Shown here one piece after another: positions 9,168 to 17,054 of a stretch of 64,000 nucleotides of DNA. Below the pieces are notes generated by a model. That model saw only the letters and a program-made list of their open reading frames with translations, was not told the origin of the DNA and searched no databases. The position numbers were made by a program, and so were the translations under genes. Position 1 is the stretch's first letter. The number at the start of each line of letters is the position of its first letter. This stretch comes from Verrucomicrobiaceae bacterium (GTDB taxonomy: Bacteria; Verrucomicrobiota; Verrucomicrobiia; Verrucomicrobiales; Verrucomicrobiaceae), in contig JAIYDW010000076.1 in NCBI GenBank assembly GCA_027487315.1, positions 1-64,000 on the forward strand, read 5' to 3'.

Positions 9168-9198
9168 CAAGCAGCGGGTTCCAGTCAGTCTTTTGACA

Positions 9199-10515
9199 CT
9201 AGGGGTGAAGGGGAATCATGGCGGCTTGGCTGATCGAACGGAACGCGACGAGGCATGCATGCACAATTTGGACGGAGGCAACCAGAATGGACATGAGGGC
9301 GATGCCCATGATCGTGTTGATTGGATGGAGCAGCAGGAAGAGGACTTGAACGCAGATGACGATAGGGATGTTCCAGGTGAGGGAGCTGACCCAACCGCGG
9401 GCGCCGTTGAGCTGCCAGATGGTTTGCATGAGTGAAGTGATGCTCATCATGGCGATGATCCAGAGGAGTTCGGTTTCGAGGGCGTTGTATTGGGAGCCGA
9501 GGATGATGAGGAGGGCCTGGGGGAAGGTGGCGGCGAGGAGGAGGAGGAGGCCTGAGAGGAGGGCGACGAGGCCGCAGGAAGCGAGGAGGATGAAGGTGAG
9601 GCGGCGGGGGTTGGGGGGGCAGCGGGCGAAGGCGGGGCAGATGGCGTGGACGAGGGGGCCGTTGAAGGCGGTGAAGATGAGGGCGAGGCGGGAGAGGGCA
9701 CCGAAGTCGGCGACTTCGGAAGTGGAGGCGAAGGCGCTGATGAGCCAGACTCCTAACTGGCCCTGGACGCAGGTGAAGGCAGCGTTGGGGTAAATCTGAC
9801 GGATGGATTTTTTGAGTTCCGGATCAAAGGTTTCGGGGGCGATTTGGGGGATTTCGGGAGCGGAGGCGAGGAGGGGGCGGACTTGTTTGCGGACAATTAG
9901 GAAGCCTGAGGCGACCGAAAACAGGCCGGCGACCATTGCGGAGATTGCCGTGAGGGCGCTGCCGAGAGCGAAGGCGGCGGTGGCGGCTAAGCGGGTGAGG
10001 CCGACAGCGATTTCAGCGATTTGGAGTTGGCGAGTGCGGGAGTGGAGGCGACTGACGACGGTGTAGATGCTGAAGAGGGCGAGTTGAGCGGTGGGGAGGA
10101 TGGAGAGGGTGGTGAGGAGGAGGGCGGTGGGCCAGGGGCAGTCGGTGCGAAGAAGGAGGATGAGTGAGAGGGGAGCGGTGAGGGCGATGGCGATGACGGT
10201 GAGGCGGGAGCGCCAATGGAGGGCGCGCTGGACGAGGGAAGCGAGTTGGCCGGGTTGCTTCCAGATGCGGCCGCCGATGGAGGTGACGGCGCTGGCGAGG
10301 CCAGCATCTGAGAGGATGTTGAGGGCGGCGGTGATGCCGGAGGCGATGGTGAACCAGGCGTATTCGGTTTTGCCGAGGGCGCGGATGACGAGGATGCCTG
10401 AGAGGGCACTGAGGACCTGGGTGGCGACGGAACTGAGGGCGAAAGAGGCCAGGGTCTGTGCCCAGCGAGAGAGGAGTTCGCGATTGGCGGTAAGGCGTGA
10501 GGAGAGGGAGGGCAA
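9199..10515 (-). CDS. Wzx-like polysaccharide flippase, copy 2, TTG start next to a heptamer array
   Basis: This 438-residue, multi-pass membrane protein is a tandem paralogue of the flippase at 7890. It carries KTEYAWFTIASG near residue 55 and NAAFTCVQGQLGVWLISAFA. The only initiator between the upstream in-frame TAA and the conserved region is TTG at 10515; there is no ATG or GTG and no strong Shine-Dalgarno. A heptamer array (10528-10560) begins 13 bases upstream, so the native 5' end may have been replaced. Expected role: translocation of lipid-linked glycan units across the inner membrane. Confidence 0.8.
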   Translation of the reverse strand: MPSLSSRLTANRELLSRWAQTLASFALSSVATQVLSALSGILVIRALGKTEYAWFTIASGITAALNILSDAGLASAVTSIGGRIWKQPGQLASLVQRALHWRSRLTVIAIALTAPLSLILLLRTDCPWPTALLLTTLSILPTAQLALFSIYTVVSRLHSRTRQLQIAEIAVGLTRLAATAAFALGSALTAISAMVAGLFSVASGFLIVRKQVRPLLASAPEIPQIAPETFDPELKKSIRQIYPNAAFTCVQGQLGVWLISAFASTSEVADFGALSRLALIFTAFNGPLVHAICPAFARCPPNPRRLTFILLASCGLVALLSGLLLLLAATFPQALLIILGSQYNALETELLWIIAMMSITSLMQTIWQLNGARGWVSSLTWNIPIVICVQVLFLLLHPINTIMGIALMSILVASVQIVHACLVAFRSISQAAMIPLHP

Positions 10516-10527
10516 GAGGGGGGGCGA

Positions 10528-10662
10528 TTAACTTTGAACTTTGAACTTTGAACTTTGAACGCTGAATGCGGATTGTGGAATGCGGAATGCGGAATGCGGA
10601 ATGCGGAATGCGGACGAGGACGAGGACGAGGACGAGGAGGAGGAGGAGGAGGAGGAGGAGGG
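10528..10662. repeat. Compound short tandem repeats: two heptamers, a hexamer and GAG triplets
   Basis: Four arrays lie end to end between the divergent flippase and GT25 genes: AACTTTG heptamers (10528-10560, over 4 copies), GAATGCG heptamers with two variant units (10563-10613), GACGAG hexamers (about 10612-10637) and GAG triplets (to about 10662). Heptanucleotide arrays of this sort are known from filamentous cyanobacteria as STRRs; here they occur at several loci. A 7-base unit changes the reading frame with each copy gained or lost. Confidence 0.9.
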
Positions 10663-10692
10663 TGGGGTTTAGGGGGTTGAGGAAGGGGGGGA

Positions 10693-11463
10693 ATGGTGGC
10701 AGGATTGGGGATGCGAGAGAGTGATGTGTCTTTGCCGGGGTCTGATGCCAGGGGTTTTCGACTGGGGGTGCAGGTGATTCACTACACGGGGCTGGCGGAG
10801 CGGCGGCCGCATGTGGAGCGGGTGTTGGAGGAGACGGGGTTGAATGGGTGTCCGGTGCGATGGGTGGCGGAGTGGGACAAGGAGGCGGTCTTGGAAGGGG
10901 GGCGTTATGAGCGTGGGGAATGGGGGAAGCCGGGGGAGATCGCGGCGGGATCGGTCTCGCTGATTCTGAAGCACGTGTCAGCGTGGCAGGCGGTGGTGGC
11001 TGATCCGGAGGGATGGCATCTTATTCTGGAAGATGATGTGTTGGTGCCGGAACCGAGTCGGTTGATGGCGGATTTGGAGGCGGTGACGCGGGAGCTGCCG
11101 GAGGGGGGATGGGACTTGCTGTTTGTGGGACTGGGGTGCGGGCTGCATGTGCCGTGGTGGCGGCGGCTGTTGCGTCCCGGGAAGCGGGTGTTTTGGAGGG
11201 GGTGGCGCCGGGGGCACCTATGGGGAGGCGGGGGATGCAGTCGGTGCACGGAGGCTTATTTGATTCATCCGGCGTTTGCGGAGCGGCTTTTGGAGTCGCG
11301 CCATGCGAAGCCGCCGTTTCGGCGGGCGATTGATTGGCTGTTGAATGAGGCGGGGGAGGCGATGCAGGCGAGGGCGTATTGGGTGGAGCCGGCTTTGGTG
11401 ACGCAGGGGGCGTTTGAGAGTTGGATGGCGAATGACGAATGGCGAATGACGAATGACGAATGA
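10693..11463 (+). CDS. Glycosyltransferase family 25 (LPS-type)
   Basis: The 256-residue protein begins with GVQVIHYTGLAERRPHVERVL, which matches the start of GT25 enzymes, and has SLILKHVSAWQ followed by the acidic motif LILEDDVLVPE (110-120), the hallmark LEDD of the family. It also has TEAYLIHPAFAERLL near residue 195. A strong purine-rich Shine-Dalgarno lies just before the ATG. The last 13 residues (WMANDEWRMTNDE) are encoded by a CGAATGA heptamer array, so the original C-terminus has probably been replaced or extended. It is transcribed opposite to its neighbours. Confidence 0.85.
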   Translation: MVAGLGMRESDVSLPGSDARGFRLGVQVIHYTGLAERRPHVERVLEETGLNGCPVRWVAEWDKEAVLEGGRYERGEWGKPGEIAAGSVSLILKHVSAWQAVVADPEGWHLILEDDVLVPEPSRLMADLEAVTRELPEGGWDLLFVGLGCGLHVPWWRRLLRPGKRVFWRGWRRGHLWGGGGCSRCTEAYLIHPAFAERLLESRHAKPPFRRAIDWLLNEAGEAMQARAYWVEPALVTQGAFESWMANDEWRMTNDE

Positions 11464-11557
11464 CGAAATGGGGATTGCCGAGGCCCGCCGGCCTCACCCT
11501 GCGGGCAGCCTTTGGCTGGCTGTCTCGCTCCGCTCGGCTGACGAATGACGAATGACG
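11427..11557. repeat. CGAATGA heptamer arrays
   Basis: About five to six CGAATGA units (11427-11466) form the last codons and stop of the GT25 gene, and another two to three units occur at 11540-11557. Between them lies a GC-rich palindrome (arms GAGGCC/GGCCTC near 11480-11495). Confidence 0.85.
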
Positions 11558-11805
11558 GAAGGGGAGTGGTGAGGGGGCTGGCAGGAAGATGGGGGGCAGG
11601 AATAAGGGTTGGGAACCACGAATTTCACGGAGGGCACGAATGGAAGGGAGAGGGCCGCCTGAAGGCGGGTCTACAGGACGGATGAGGGGAGACGGAGAAG
11701 GAAGGGGTGATGAGAGGGGGCCCGTTCTTCGCTAAAGCTTCGAAGGGCTCGCTTCGCTCGGAGGGGGGAAGGCGAGGACGAGGAGGCGGCGGAGAGAGAG
11801 GAGGG
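11464..11805. other. Intergenic spacer between convergent genes, repeats only
   Basis: No coding region recognised. The spacer contains the second CGAATGA array, a GAATTTCACGGAGGGCACGAAT-like stretch at about 11618-11640, one copy of the GGCCGCCT hairpin repeat (11653-11681) and a palindromic CGCTTCGCTCGG segment around 11748-11760. Confidence 0.7.
11653..11681. repeat. GGCCGCCT hairpin repeat, copy 1
   Basis: A 29-base element with arms CCGCCT and AGGCGG followed by a CTACAG.ACGG tail. A second copy at 16122-16150 differs at three positions and supplies the stop codon of an acetyltransferase gene. Confidence 0.8.
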
Positions 11806-12720
11806 TTAGGGGAGCCGTTGCATCCAGAAGCTGCCGCCGGTGTCGGTTAGGATTTCGGGGAGAGAGAGTTGGAAGAGGTCGGGGAAGGTGGCGGCGGCGT
11901 GGGAGTTGAAGGCGCGGGTGATCCAACCGGGGTTACCGAGGAGGAAGGTGCGGAGGAAGAGGGATTCGTTCCAGGCGCGGCCTTCGAGAAACCAGTCGAT
12001 GGGATAGGAGGCGGGATAAAAGATGTCGTGGATGTGAACCCAGACGCCCGGGCGGAGGCGAGGGAGGATGCGGAGGAAGAGGAAGGCGACATCGCTGCCG
12101 GCTTTGGCGACGTGGGAGGAGTCGATGAAGAGGATGTCGTTGGGGGCCAACTGGTCGAAGAAGGCGGGATCGAGGGTTTGGACGGACTGGGGTAGGAGGG
12201 TGATGCGGGGGTGGTGAGACTGTGGGAGGAGGGAAAGGAGGCGCTGGGGGTGGGGCTCGATGCAGGTGATGGCGCAGGAGGCGTTTGTTTTTTCCAGGGT
12301 GTCGAGGGTGGCGGCGGTGGAGAAGCCGGAGCCGACTTCGATGATTTTTTGGGGTTGGAGGTGCTGGATGAGGCCGCTGAGGAGGAAGGCGTCGGCGAGG
12401 GGGAACCAGCCGTTGGGCTGATGGTAAAGCCAGTCTGGGTGGGGTTGGGAGGGGAAGGGGAGGCGTGGGGTTTGAGTGAGGAGGTTGTGGTAGAGGGTTT
12501 TTTGCTGGGCAGGTTGGAGGTCGATGTGTTCCCAGTTGGCGGCGGTGTCGTGGGGGAGGGTGGTGGTGCCGGGAGGGAGGTGATCCAGGTCGAGGAGTGG
12601 GGAGTGGAAATGGCCCGGAGGGAAGCGGCAGGCGCCGCGATGGGTGGGGTGGGAGGCTAGCCACCACCGGAGAAGGCGGGATTTGAGGGCCGTCCGGAGG
12701 GAGGCGAGGGGGGGAGGCAT
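11806..12720 (-). CDS. Class I SAM-dependent methyltransferase (Methyltransf_24-like)
   Basis: The 304-residue protein has KIIEVGSGFSTAATLDTL (SAM motif I), ITCIEPHPQRL, and ILFIDSSHVAKAGSDV in which the DSSH segment matches the metal- or substrate-binding region of the Methyltransf_24 group, followed by LRPGVWVHIHDIF. The N-terminal 100 residues are variable. It lies beside a second methyltransferase and two GT4 genes, so glycan or aglycone methylation is likely. The ATG at 12720 is immediately preceded by a hairpin- and heptamer-rich spacer (12734-12805 array), with no obvious promoter. Confidence 0.78.
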   Translation of the reverse strand: MPPPLASLRTALKSRLLRWWLASHPTHRGACRFPPGHFHSPLLDLDHLPPGTTTLPHDTAANWEHIDLQPAQQKTLYHNLLTQTPRLPFPSQPHPDWLYHQPNGWFPLADAFLLSGLIQHLQPQKIIEVGSGFSTAATLDTLEKTNASCAITCIEPHPQRLLSLLPQSHHPRITLLPQSVQTLDPAFFDQLAPNDILFIDSSHVAKAGSDVAFLFLRILPRLRPGVWVHIHDIFYPASYPIDWFLEGRAWNESLFLRTFLLGNPGWITRAFNSHAAATFPDLFQLSLPEILTDTGGSFWMQRLP

Positions 12721-12733
12721 TGAGGGGGGCGGA

Positions 12734-12805
12734 GGAGTGGGGAGTGGGGAGTGGGGAGTGGGGAGTGGGGAGTGGGGAGTGGGGAGTGGGGAGTGGGGAG
12801 TGGGG
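12734..12805. repeat. AGTGGGG heptamer array, about 10 copies
   Basis: Ten near-perfect AGTGGGG units immediately upstream of the methyltransferase gene that starts at 12720 on the minus strand. The same unit, mixed with AGTGGAG, recurs at 16061-16116. Confidence 0.92.
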
Positions 12806-12809
12806 GAAG

Positions 12810-12885
12810 TGGCGGCTTTGCCGCATTGGGGCGCCAGCGGGCTGGCTGGGGGAAAGCTGCAGCGGGCTGCAGCAGTCCAAGGGGG
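12810..12885 (+). repeat. REP element copy A
   Basis: Contains three consecutive palindromes: GGCGGC-TTT-GCCGC, GCCAGC..GCTGGC, and the core GCTGCAGC-GG-GCTGCAGC (12856-12873), then the shared tail AGTCCAAGGGGG. In this copy the core arms carry compensating changes relative to GCGGCAGC/GCTGCCGC of the other copies, so base pairing is kept. Confidence 0.85.
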
Positions 12886-13025
12886 GGCGGTGTGAGGGAA
12901 GAGGGCGGAGAGTGGGGAGGGCGAGGGCGAGAGGGGAGGACGAGGAGGAGGGCGAGGACGAGGAGGAGGAGGAGGACGAGGGGGTGTGGGAGAGGGGTAA
13001 TCGGTATTGAGTGAGGGGGGAGCTT

Positions 13026-13787
13026 TTAGGGTTTGGTGGCTAGGGCGAACAGGGCGATGGAGAGGTCTAGGCCGGAGGGTGGATGGGATTCGGGGACTTG
13101 GGCTTGGGAGGTGGTGAAATGATTGACGAGGCGGTTGAGGGTGGGGCGGAGGGTGAGGTGGAGGCGGCGGAGGAGGCGGGGGGTGATGGCGTGGTGGGGG
13201 AGGGAGAGGAGGGATTGGTCGAATAGGAACCAGGCGGCGCGGAAGCCGTGAGTGAGTTTGGAGACGGAGTGGACGGTGAAGCCTGCGGATTCGAGCTGTT
13301 GGCGGAGGCCTGAAGCGGTCCAGCGCCAGAGGTCGAGTGGGCAGGGATGATCCGGGAAGGTGCCGTGAGTGGAGAGGATGAGGGTGCCGCCGGGGCGGAG
13401 GGCTCTTTGGGCCTGAAGGAGGTAGTGGTGTGGGTCTGAGACGTGTTCGAGGACCTGAGAGGAGAGGACGAGGTCGAAGTCAGCGGGGATGGATGGCGGG
13501 AGGGTGCCGTCCGGGGCGATGGGGAAGTCCACTGGGGTGGTGGAGGGGAGGTCGGCGCGGAGGTAGGTGGCGGTGGGGAAGAGGAATCGGTAGGGGGAGC
13601 CGCCGGCACCGAAGTCGAGGATTTTTTGAGGATCGGCAGGGAGGGTCGATTTGAGGGCGGCGAGGAGGTCGAGGAGATGGAGGTAGAATTGGTCTTCGGG
13701 TTGAGGGGAGGAGCGCTGGCGGAGGTAGTCGGAGGAGGCGAGAGCAGCGGGGTCCGAGGACTGGGGGGGATGGGGAGGAGGGGTCAT
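13026..13787 (-). CDS. Class I SAM-dependent methyltransferase (Methyltransf_11-like)
   Basis: The 253-residue protein has KILDFGAGGSPY (SAM motif I), YLRADLPS, FDLVLSSQVLEHVSDPHHYL and ALRPGGTLILSTHG, the usual order for this group. The C-terminal part (WRWTASGLRQQLESAGF) matches the post-core region of methyltransferases found in polysaccharide clusters. Its ATG overlaps the stop of the GT4 gene at 13784 (4-base ATGA overlap), indicating tight translational coupling in the order 14977, 13784, 13026. Confidence 0.85.
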   Translation of the reverse strand: MTPPPHPPQSSDPAALASSDYLRQRSSPQPEDQFYLHLLDLLAALKSTLPADPQKILDFGAGGSPYRFLFPTATYLRADLPSTTPVDFPIAPDGTLPPSIPADFDLVLSSQVLEHVSDPHHYLLQAQRALRPGGTLILSTHGTFPDHPCPLDLWRWTASGLRQQLESAGFTVHSVSKLTHGFRAAWFLFDQSLLSLPHHAITPRLLRRLHLTLRPTLNRLVNHFTTSQAQVPESHPPSGLDLSIALFALATKP

Positions 13788-14980
13788 GAGGCCGCGTGCG
13801 GGGAGGCCAGCAGTTCGTCAAAGAGAGCGGTGTAAGAAGCGAGGCAGCGATTCATTTCGAAGGGCTGTCGGGCGAGGGTGGAGCGGGAGGTGAGTTCGGC
13901 GCGCCGGGTGGGCTCACTGATCAGGGAGTGGAGGGCGGTGGCGAGGGCGGGGATGTCCGCGCGGCCGGAGGGGGCGAGGGGAACGAGGATGCCCGCTGGG
14001 CCTGCAGGGGTGGCGAGCATTTCCGGGATGCCACCGACGGGAGTGGTGACGATGGGGAGGCCGGCGTTGAGGTATTCGATGATGGTGTTGGGGAGGCTTT
14101 CGCCGGGGAGGAAGGTGGGGAGGAGACCGATGTGGAAGCGGGCGAGCTGGGTTTCCGGCTGGTCGAGGTGGCCGAGGAGGGTGATCCAGGATTGCTCAGA
14201 GGGGGTGAGGGAGGCGCGGATTTGCTGGAGGCAGGGGCCGTCGCCGATGAGGGTGAGGGTGAAGTGGGAGAGGTTTTGAGAGCGAAGGAGGCGACAGGCG
14301 GCGAGGGCTTCCAGCCAGCCTTTTTCTTCGACCCCGCGAGCGACCATGCCGATGTGGACGGGTGGGGCTGGCGGGGTAGGGGTGAGGGTGGCAGGTGGGG
14401 GGAGGGAGCCGTAGGGGATGACGCGGCGGATGAGGCCGGGGTGCCAGGGGAGGTTCTGGCTAAAGGAGGCGTTGGCGTGGCAAGGGTGGACGAGGGCGGT
14501 GAGGCGATCGAAGATGGGCTGAGCGTGGGGGTGCTCACTGGGGGGGAGGAAGGCGTAGTGGCCGTGGTCGCTTTCGACGATGGGGAGGGTGTCTTTTGCA
14601 AAGGCGGTGCAAGCGTATTGCGAGGCCAGGTAGAGGTGGGTGTTGATCAGGTGGAAGCGGTGTTTGTGATGGAGGCGGCGGATGAGGGATTGGTTGAGGG
14701 CGAGTTCGATGTCGAGATGGGGCCACCTGTTGCGGATGAGCTGGCGGAACTTGTAGAAGAGCCAGTAGGCGGTTTCGTTGAGGTGGGGAGCGCTGGTGAG
14801 GGGGAGGCCGGCGAGGCGTGAGCGCATGCTGCGGTCTGCGAAGGCAAGGCAGGGGATGAAGCCGTGGACGTCATGGTGGGCGGCGAGAGCGACGGCGAGG
14901 TTGACGAAGAATTTTTCGGCACCGCCCGCAGGCAGACTATGGGTGGTGAGCAGGATGCGCCGGGGCTGCTGGCGATTCAT
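13784..14980 (-). CDS. Glycosyltransferase family 4
   Basis: The 398-residue GT-B protein begins RRILLTTHSLPAGGAEKFFVNLAVALA (GGAE glycine-rich loop) and has HIGMVARGVEEKGWLEAL at the start of the donor domain, LIGDGPCLQQI, and GLLPTFLPGESLPNTIIEYLNAG followed by LPIVTTPVGGIPEML. The acidic E-x7-E pair of retaining GT4 enzymes appears as E..(SLPNTII)..E. It overlaps its neighbours on both sides by 4 bases, so it is translated as part of one coupled unit. Confidence 0.87.
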   Translation of the reverse strand: MNRQQPRRILLTTHSLPAGGAEKFFVNLAVALAAHHDVHGFIPCLAFADRSMRSRLAGLPLTSAPHLNETAYWLFYKFRQLIRNRWPHLDIELALNQSLIRRLHHKHRFHLINTHLYLASQYACTAFAKDTLPIVESDHGHYAFLPPSEHPHAQPIFDRLTALVHPCHANASFSQNLPWHPGLIRRVIPYGSLPPPATLTPTPPAPPVHIGMVARGVEEKGWLEALAACRLLRSQNLSHFTLTLIGDGPCLQQIRASLTPSEQSWITLLGHLDQPETQLARFHIGLLPTFLPGESLPNTIIEYLNAGLPIVTTPVGGIPEMLATPAGPAGILVPLAPSGRADIPALATALHSLISEPTRRAELTSRSTLARQPFEMNRCLASYTALFDELLASPHAAS

Positions 14981-16032
14981 GCCGCGAGGAGTTGGGAGTA
15001 GAGGGCGCTGGTCTGACGGGCGGCATTGGGCCAGGCGAGGGACTCGGCCTGAGGGCGGGCATTTTTGGCGAGTCGGGAGAGGAGGGTGGGGTCCTGGAGC
15101 AGTTGGTGAATGGAGTCCATGACTGCGGTGGGAGAGGAGGGGGGGACGAGAAGGGAGCAGGAGGGGGAGAGGTATTCCGGAATGCCGCCGATTTGAGAGG
15201 CGATGACTGGCAGACCGCAGGCGAGTGCTTCGAGGAGGACGTTGTTGGCCGTGGCGGAGGTGGCGAGGTGGAGGAGAGCGTGGGAGGACTGGTAGGCGAG
15301 GAGGAGTTCGGTGTCCGGGATGCGGCTGCGATAGGTGACGTGGGGGAGGTCGGCGAAGGCGGGTTGCTCCGAAGCGGGGCCGATGATGTCGAAGAGCACA
15401 TCGGTGCGATTTTGGAAGGCTGAAGCGGTGGCGTGAAGGGTGGTGAAGTCGCGTCCTGTTGAGCCGACGGCGAGCAGGCGGAGGGGTGAATGGGAGTCAG
15501 GGGTGGGGGCGGGCGAGGGGCAGAAATAGGTGGTGTCGACGCCATGGGGGATGACGTGGAGGCGCTCGGGAGGGACGCCCTGGGCGAGGAACCAATCCCT
15601 CTGGATGGTACTCATGAGGATGATGGCATCGAAACGGGGGAGGCTGCGGGGGCGGCGGATGATTTCGGGCAACTGGTGGGGGGGCTGGTGGAAGGTGCCG
15701 ACCCAGTGGATGCCGCGGGGTTTGGGGAGGAGATCGAGGAAGGCGAAGTCGCGGTCACACCAGAGGTAGTGGAGGATGCCTTGGAAACCCGCTTTGATGC
15801 GACGGCGAACGAGGCGGTCAACGGTGAAACTGCCGCCGACGCACCAGCGTGAGAAGGCAAGGCGGCGGAGGAGCCGGGTGAGGAGGAGGGCTGACGGGGT
15901 GGTGGGGTTGGTGCGGGGGGCGGTGAGGCGCTCGCCGGGGAGGTTGTCAGCGATGATGTGGTAGCCTGAGCGGGAGGCGAGGATGGCATCCTGGGTCCAG
16001 GCGAGGAGGTTGGGGGAGGCGGCTGTGCCGCC
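14977..16032 (-). pseudogene. Glycosyltransferase family 4 without a usable start codon (5'-truncated or phase-variable)
   Basis: The minus-strand frame from 16032 to 14977 encodes a nearly full GT4: AASPNLLAWTQDAILASRSGY, LHYLWCDRDFAFLDLLPK, IHWVGTFHQPPHQL, then LHVIPHGVDTTYF and CGLPVIASQIGGIPEYLS. No ATG, GTG or TTG occurs in frame from 16200 down to a TTG at 15672, which lies in the middle of the N-terminal domain and would give only 231 residues. The expected N-terminus coincides with a GGCGGC hairpin repeat (16018-16045) and the AGTGGGG/AGTGGAG heptamer array (16061-16116). The gene is therefore either decapitated by repeats or switched by array length. Confidence 0.72.
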
Positions 16033-16045
16033 GGAGATGGGAGAT
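16018..16045. repeat. GGCGGC hairpin repeat, copy 1
   Basis: Perfect hairpin GGCGGC-TGT-GCCGCC followed by GGAGATGGGAGAT. The identical 28 bases occur at 19120-19147. This copy lies exactly where homology to GT4 proteins ends in the gene at 14977. Confidence 0.88.
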
Positions 16046-16060
16046 GGGGGATGGAAGATG

Positions 16061-16116
16061 GGGAGTGGAGAGTGGAGAGTGGAGAGTGGGGAGTGGGGAG
16101 TGGGGAGTGGGGAGTG
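16061..16116. repeat. AGTGGAG/AGTGGGG heptamer array
   Basis: About eight units: first AGTGGAG, then AGTGGGG, spanning the presumed 5' end of the GT4 gene at 14977 and the spacer to the acetyltransferase gene. Confidence 0.9.
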
Positions 16117-16121
16117 TTTGG

Positions 16122-16150
16122 GGCCGCCTAAAGGCGGGACTACAGAACGG
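16122..16150. repeat. GGCCGCCT hairpin repeat, copy 2
   Basis: Second copy of the element at 11653-11681. On the minus strand its CTGTAG supplies the last codons and the stop (16140-16142) of the acetyltransferase gene, so the native 3' end of that gene was probably altered by the repeat. Confidence 0.82.
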
Positions 16151-16700
16151 GTGGGGGCGGGGAGGAGGGGAGGGTTTTGAGCGGGGTGGCGGGGTTGCCG
16201 CGGACTAGGGTGTGGTCGGGGACGTTTGAGGAGACGATGCTGCCGGCGCTGACAACACTGCTTTGGCCGACTTCGACGCCTGGGGAGATGAAGGCTTGGG
16301 CGGCGATCCAGGAACCTTGGCGGAGAGTGATGGGTCGGGTGATGAGGTCGAAGGTGTCTTTCTTGTAGTCGTGCGAGCCGGTGCAGAGGAAGGCGCGTTG
16401 GGAGATGCAGACGTGGGACTCGATGGTGACTTGGGCGAGGCTCAAGATCATGACTTCTTCACCGATCCAAACATGGTCGCCGATGTGGAGGTGCCAAGGG
16501 AAGGAGATGTTGACATTGGCCCGGATGACGACGCCGTGACCGATCCGGGCGCCGAACAAGCGCAGGAGGGCGGAACGGAAGGTGGAGGGCCATGGGAGGG
16601 TGGTTTGGAAGAACAGCCATTTGATGGCCAGCCAAGCGGATTCTTTGAGGCGTGAGGCGCCGCGATCGAAGTCGTCATTGGCGAATTTTGAGAGGTCCAT
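16140..16700 (-). CDS. WcaF-family polysaccharide O-acetyltransferase
   Basis: The 186-residue protein matches WcaF-type acetyltransferases: RLKESAWLAIKWLFFQT near residue 20, FGARIGHGVVIRANVNISFPW, then hexapeptide repeats (LHIGDHVWIGEEVMI, VTIESHVCISQRAFL), CTGSHDYKKDTFDL with the probable catalytic His, GSWIAAQAFISPGVEVGQSSVV and RGNPATPLK. It probably acetylates a sugar with acetyl-CoA. The last few residues (PPPPVL) and the stop lie in a dispersed hairpin repeat. Confidence 0.88.
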   Translation of the reverse strand: MDLSKFANDDFDRGASRLKESAWLAIKWLFFQTTLPWPSTFRSALLRLFGARIGHGVVIRANVNISFPWHLHIGDHVWIGEEVMILSLAQVTIESHVCISQRAFLCTGSHDYKKDTFDLITRPITLRQGSWIAAQAFISPGVEVGQSSVVSAGSIVSSNVPDHTLVRGNPATPLKTLPSSPPPPVL

Positions 16701-17054
16701 GGGGATGGCGGTGGGATTGCCCGATGGGGGGAGTGGTTCTCTGTTCTCCGTTCGCGGTGATGGGGAGCTCGTTCTTCGCCGGGGGTTCGAAAGATTGCTG
16801 CGCGAGGGGGTCGGTTGGGATTTTTGGAAATCGAAAACCCCCGGGATTGGACATGCTACCGCCCTTGGTTGCGAAGGAAGCAGCCTAGAGCAGGGTGGGA
16901 CATTGAACGGGAGAATCCCAAATTGAAAGGTCAGGTTAGCGGGAGGTGTGCCTATGGAAAGGACTAAGTTGTGTTGAAATCGTTTCTTTGTTTTGGCGTT
17001 TGGCGGGGTTTTTCACTTGATCTGGTGATTGGTGCGTGGTCATCTCTGCGCCTC
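16701..17054. other. Intergenic spacer between divergent acetyltransferase and gmd genes
   Basis: No gene recognised. It should contain the divergent promoters. A pyrimidine/purine-rich segment with an imperfect dyad (GGATTTTTG..CGAAAACCCC) is visible around 16818-16845. The TTCTCTGTT stretch near 16738 recurs near 18159. Confidence 0.5.

Larger units (their letters stand above)
12721..13025. other. Intergenic spacer, repeats only
   Basis: No gene recognised. From left to right it holds the AGTGGGG heptamer array (12734-12805), REP copy A (12810-12885) and a purine-rich GAGGAC/GAG tract (about 12930-12982). Confidence 0.8.

Noticed and set aside
11427-11466. A CRISPR array at the heptamer repeats
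   Set aside because: The repeats are 7 bases, contiguous, without spacers, and there are no cas genes.
15672-15674. TTG at 15672 as the true start of the GT4 gene 14977-15672
   Set aside because: It would delete about 120 residues of conserved N-terminal domain that is still present in the same frame upstream.
16770-16810. A tRNA-like GGTTCGAA segment
   Set aside because: The surrounding bases do not form acceptor, D and anticodon arms.
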